Assembly (NCBI GenBank): GCA_902826685.1
Contig: CADEFT010000001.1
Location: forward strand, 411,777-475,776
Length of the DNA: 64,000 bases
Source: an uncultured Acidobacteriota bacterium
GTDB taxonomy: Bacteria; Acidobacteriota; Terriglobia; Bryobacterales; Bryobacteraceae
Direction of reading: 5' to 3'
This document shows, piece after piece, positions 61,867-64,000 of this stretch (position 1 is the stretch's first letter; each line of letters begins with the position of its first letter). The position numbers were made by a program, and so were the translations under genes. Under the pieces are notes generated by a model, which did no database searches, had not been told where the DNA came from, and was given only the letters and a program-made list of their open reading frames with translations.

Positions 61867-63894
61867 TTACATCATGGCGGCGGGCGGAGCGGGCTCGTCC
61901 GGCGATCCGGCGTTACCGAGCGGAAAGACGATCAGCAGGATGGCCAGGCTGACCAGCACCAGGAATCCGATGAGGTAGGACTCGTTGTGGAAGTTGAGAA
62001 TCCATTCGGGCTTGAACTGCAGGCCGGACCAGACGAGTCCAATGAGCGCCTCGCCGGCGATCAGACCGGAGGCGGTTAGTACGCCCGCATTCTCCACGCG
62101 CGTCGATTGGGCGGCATTGAAGCCTCTGCGTTTGGTGATCTGCTCGGCGATCCAGCGCGTCATCCCGCCGCAGAAAATGGCAAAGGTGGTGCCGAAGGGC
62201 AGATACATGCCAACCGCCACCAGCATGGGGCTGCGCACCTGGGCCATGATCATCACCAGGCCGAGGAAGGCGCCCGCGGCCACCAGCGGCCAGGCCATCT
62301 CACCGCCCACGATGCCCTGGGCGAGCATCGCCATCAGGCCCGCCTGCGGCGCGGGCAGCGCCTTGCCGCCGAAGCCGGTGCCGCCGGAACGCAGGTCGCC
62401 CTCGTTGAGCAGCCACAGCGGGAAATACATCAGCAGGCTGGCCAGGATGACGGCGATCAGTTCCACGATCTGGATGGTGCGCGGCGTACCGCCGAGGATG
62501 TAGCCGACTTTGAAATCCTGCAGCAGTTCGCCGGCAACGGCGGAGGATACGCAAACCACGGCCGCCACGCCCAGCACCACGGCCACGCCGGTGGGGCCGG
62601 AGAATCCAAGAGCCACCATCAACAGCGCCGCGATGATGAGCGTCGAAAGCGTCAATCCGGAGATCGGGTTGTTGGACGATCCGATGACACCCACCAGGCT
62701 GCCCGATACGGTGGCGAAGAAGAAGCCCACCACGATCATGACCAGCGCGGCGACCACCGCCGCCGTGACGCTGCCCGAAAAGAAGTAGTACAGCCCGATC
62801 ATCAGAAAGAACATCACGGCGATCAGCGCCAGCACGATCTTCGAACTCATATAGCGCTCGGTGCGGCTCAGCGATTCAAGCGAAGGCGCGTCGCCCTTCA
62901 GTTCGGCGAAGGCGCGGCTCAGACCGCCGGTGAGATTCTTTCGCATGCGGAATAGCGTGTACGCCGAACCCACCAGCATGCCTCCCACGGCGATGGGCCG
63001 TACGATGAAGCGCCATACGGAGGCGGCCATGCCATCCCAATTGGTCACGCCGTTGGCGGTGAATTGCGGCTGCAATTGCGGCCCCAGGAAGAACATCAGC
63101 AGCGGCACCATCAGGCCCCATGCAAGCACGCTGCCCGAGAATTGAAGGCTCGCCAGGCGCGGGCCGATGATGTAGCCGACACCGAGATAAGCGGGGCTGA
63201 CGTCGGGCGCGGCGACCGAAGTATAGCCGCCCGCGGTGGCTGCCGGCGCATCGGCCGCGCCACCGAGGCGAACCTTGCTCTGGCCGATGGAGCCGACCGC
63301 GATGCCGCCGATCTGATGCTCCAGCGCGTAGAGATTGAACTTGCCGAGGATATAAGTGACGCCGCCGATGGCGATGTTATAGAAGAGGTACTTGACGGCT
63401 TCCGCCCCGCGGCGGCCCGCCTTGTGAATCTCCGCCGCCGCCGTCGATTCGGGAAACGGCAGCTCCGGATCTTCCACCATGCCGCGCCGCACCAGCGACA
63501 CGAACAGAACGCCCACGATGGAGCCGACCACCATCAGCGCAGTCGATTTGAGGTAAGCGTCTCCGAATCCGAACGACGGCCAGGCGCCGGCGATGACGAA
63601 GGCTGGCAAGGTGAAGATGGCGCCCGCCGCCACCGACTCCCCGATGGAGCCGGCCGTGCGGCAGACATTCTCTTCAAGAATCGACCCGCGAAACAGCCGT
63701 AGCGCCGCCATGCCGATCACGGCCGCCGGGTAGGTGGCGGCGATGGTGATGCCGGCGCGCAGCCCCAGGTAGGCGTTGGCCGCGCCGAGAATCAGCGTCA
63801 ACAGGATGCCAATAATCACCGCGCGCGCGGTGAACTCGGTCATCTTTACGTGCTCTGGCACATAAGGCTGGTATTTGGTCGGTTGCTGCGCCAT
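61867..63894 (-). CDS. OPT-family oligopeptide transporter
   Basis: 675 residues with about 14-16 membrane helices. N-terminal M-A-Q-Q-P-T-K-Y-Q-P-Y-V-P-E-H-V-K-M-T-E-F-T-A-R-A and A-N-A-Y-L-G-L-R-A-G-I-T-I are typical of the bacterial OPT (TIGR00733) group; P-L-W-L-L-N and S-F/G-A-F-L-G-L-V-M-I-M are later landmarks. These transporters import oligopeptides or related compounds with protons. It is the first gene of the minus-strand operon with the MBL-fold and oxidase-like genes. Confidence 0.9.
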   Translation of the reverse strand: MAQQPTKYQPYVPEHVKMTEFTARAVIIGILLTLILGAANAYLGLRAGITIAATYPAAVIGMAALRLFRGSILEENVCRTAGSIGESVAAGAIFTLPAFVIAGAWPSFGFGDAYLKSTALMVVGSIVGVLFVSLVRRGMVEDPELPFPESTAAAEIHKAGRRGAEAVKYLFYNIAIGGVTYILGKFNLYALEHQIGGIAVGSIGQSKVRLGGAADAPAATAGGYTSVAAPDVSPAYLGVGYIIGPRLASLQFSGSVLAWGLMVPLLMFFLGPQLQPQFTANGVTNWDGMAASVWRFIVRPIAVGGMLVGSAYTLFRMRKNLTGGLSRAFAELKGDAPSLESLSRTERYMSSKIVLALIAVMFFLMIGLYYFFSGSVTAAVVAALVMIVVGFFFATVSGSLVGVIGSSNNPISGLTLSTLIIAALLMVALGFSGPTGVAVVLGVAAVVCVSSAVAGELLQDFKVGYILGGTPRTIQIVELIAVILASLLMYFPLWLLNEGDLRSGGTGFGGKALPAPQAGLMAMLAQGIVGGEMAWPLVAAGAFLGLVMIMAQVRSPMLVAVGMYLPFGTTFAIFCGGMTRWIAEQITKRRGFNAAQSTRVENAGVLTASGLIAGEALIGLVWSGLQFKPEWILNFHNESYLIGFLVLVSLAILLIVFPLGNAGSPDEPAPPAAMM

Positions 63895-63935
63895 GGCGGA
63901 TTCGGTTGCTCAGTTTACCACGCAACCGGCGCTGG

Positions 63936-64000
63936 TCAGGAAGAGAGTGGATTGCGCCAGCGGAGCCTGGCAAAGCGTGCGAAATCGCCATCGGCCGAGC
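63936..64000 (-). CDS. Possible 3' end of a further minus-strand gene (uncertain)
   Basis: One frame of the last 65 bases reads A-D-G-D-F-A-R-F-A-R-L-R-W-R-N-P-L-S-S then TGA at 63936-63938. A second frame is also open to a stop near 63911. Only about 20 codons are visible, so the call is tentative; the region may be the upstream flank of the OPT gene. Confidence 0.2.
   Translation of the reverse strand, partial: SADGDFARFARLRWRNPLSS

Overview
The window looks like chromosome of an acidobacterium of the Solibacter/Bryobacter/Paludibaculum type (Bryobacterales). The base composition is GC-rich and the genes are densely packed on both strands. The gene content fits that group: five TonB-dependent receptors with an N-terminal carboxypeptidase-regulatory-like domain (four of them large and Oar-like), DUF1501 plus DUF1549/DUF1553 cytochrome proteins, a sulfatase, two tannase/feruloyl-esterase-family enzymes, a CRTAC1-type FG-GAP protein, a Reg_prop hybrid histidine kinase, and an OPT transporter. 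No rRNA, tRNA, CRISPR array, prophage or intact insertion sequence was seen. The lineage call is inference from gene content.

Layout. 1-2256 (minus): a four-gene operon of a ribbon-helix-helix protein, an anchored Ig-like protein, a beta-propeller-like secreted protein and a choice-of-anchor-D protein that runs off the left edge. 2547-6407: a giant hybrid sensor kinase. 6582-11886: a TonB receptor, a TPR protein and a CRTAC1/FG-GAP protein in tight order. 12048-15389: a PEP-CTERM protein behind a recognisable promoter with an inverted repeat over the -10, then a large secreted PKD protein. 15477-22779: an operon of Oar-like receptor, secreted protein of unknown function, di-haem cytochrome and O-methyltransferase, preceded by a strong hairpin. 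22796-23903: a divergent pair of small DUF protein and WYL regulator sharing a palindromic operator. 23926-30128: a secreted glycosidase-like protein, a kelch protein and an Oar-like receptor.

30168-33515: arginase, D-Ala-D-Ala ligase and a C-terminal processing protease, overlapping or nearly so. 33512-38228: a tannase-like esterase facing a small Cys-rich protein, a multicopper oxidase carrying a C-terminal heavy-metal-binding domain, and a TolC-like gene broken by a one-base frameshift, closed by a 10-codon Asn-rich mini-ORF and a terminator. 38228-41353: sulfatase and PilB. 41410-46033: a Phd/VapC module, an Oar-like receptor on the other strand and a YefM-like/YoeB module. 46027-52087: second tannase-like esterase, Ldh2-type dehydrogenase, mutarotase-like protein, two membrane proteins and PilT. 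52130-57132: DUF1501, DUF1553 cytochrome protein and a membrane protein. 57206-63894: last Oar-like receptor, then a minus-strand run of OPT transporter, MBL-fold hydrolase and flavin-oxidoreductase-like protein.

Taken together the region suggests a polymer- and aromatic-ester-degrading lifestyle. Outer-membrane receptors import products of secreted hydrolases, haem-containing surface proteins sit beside them, and type IV pilus motors provide motility or adhesion. Many genes overlap by 4 bp (ATGA), and several convergent genes overlap or abut at their 3' ends.
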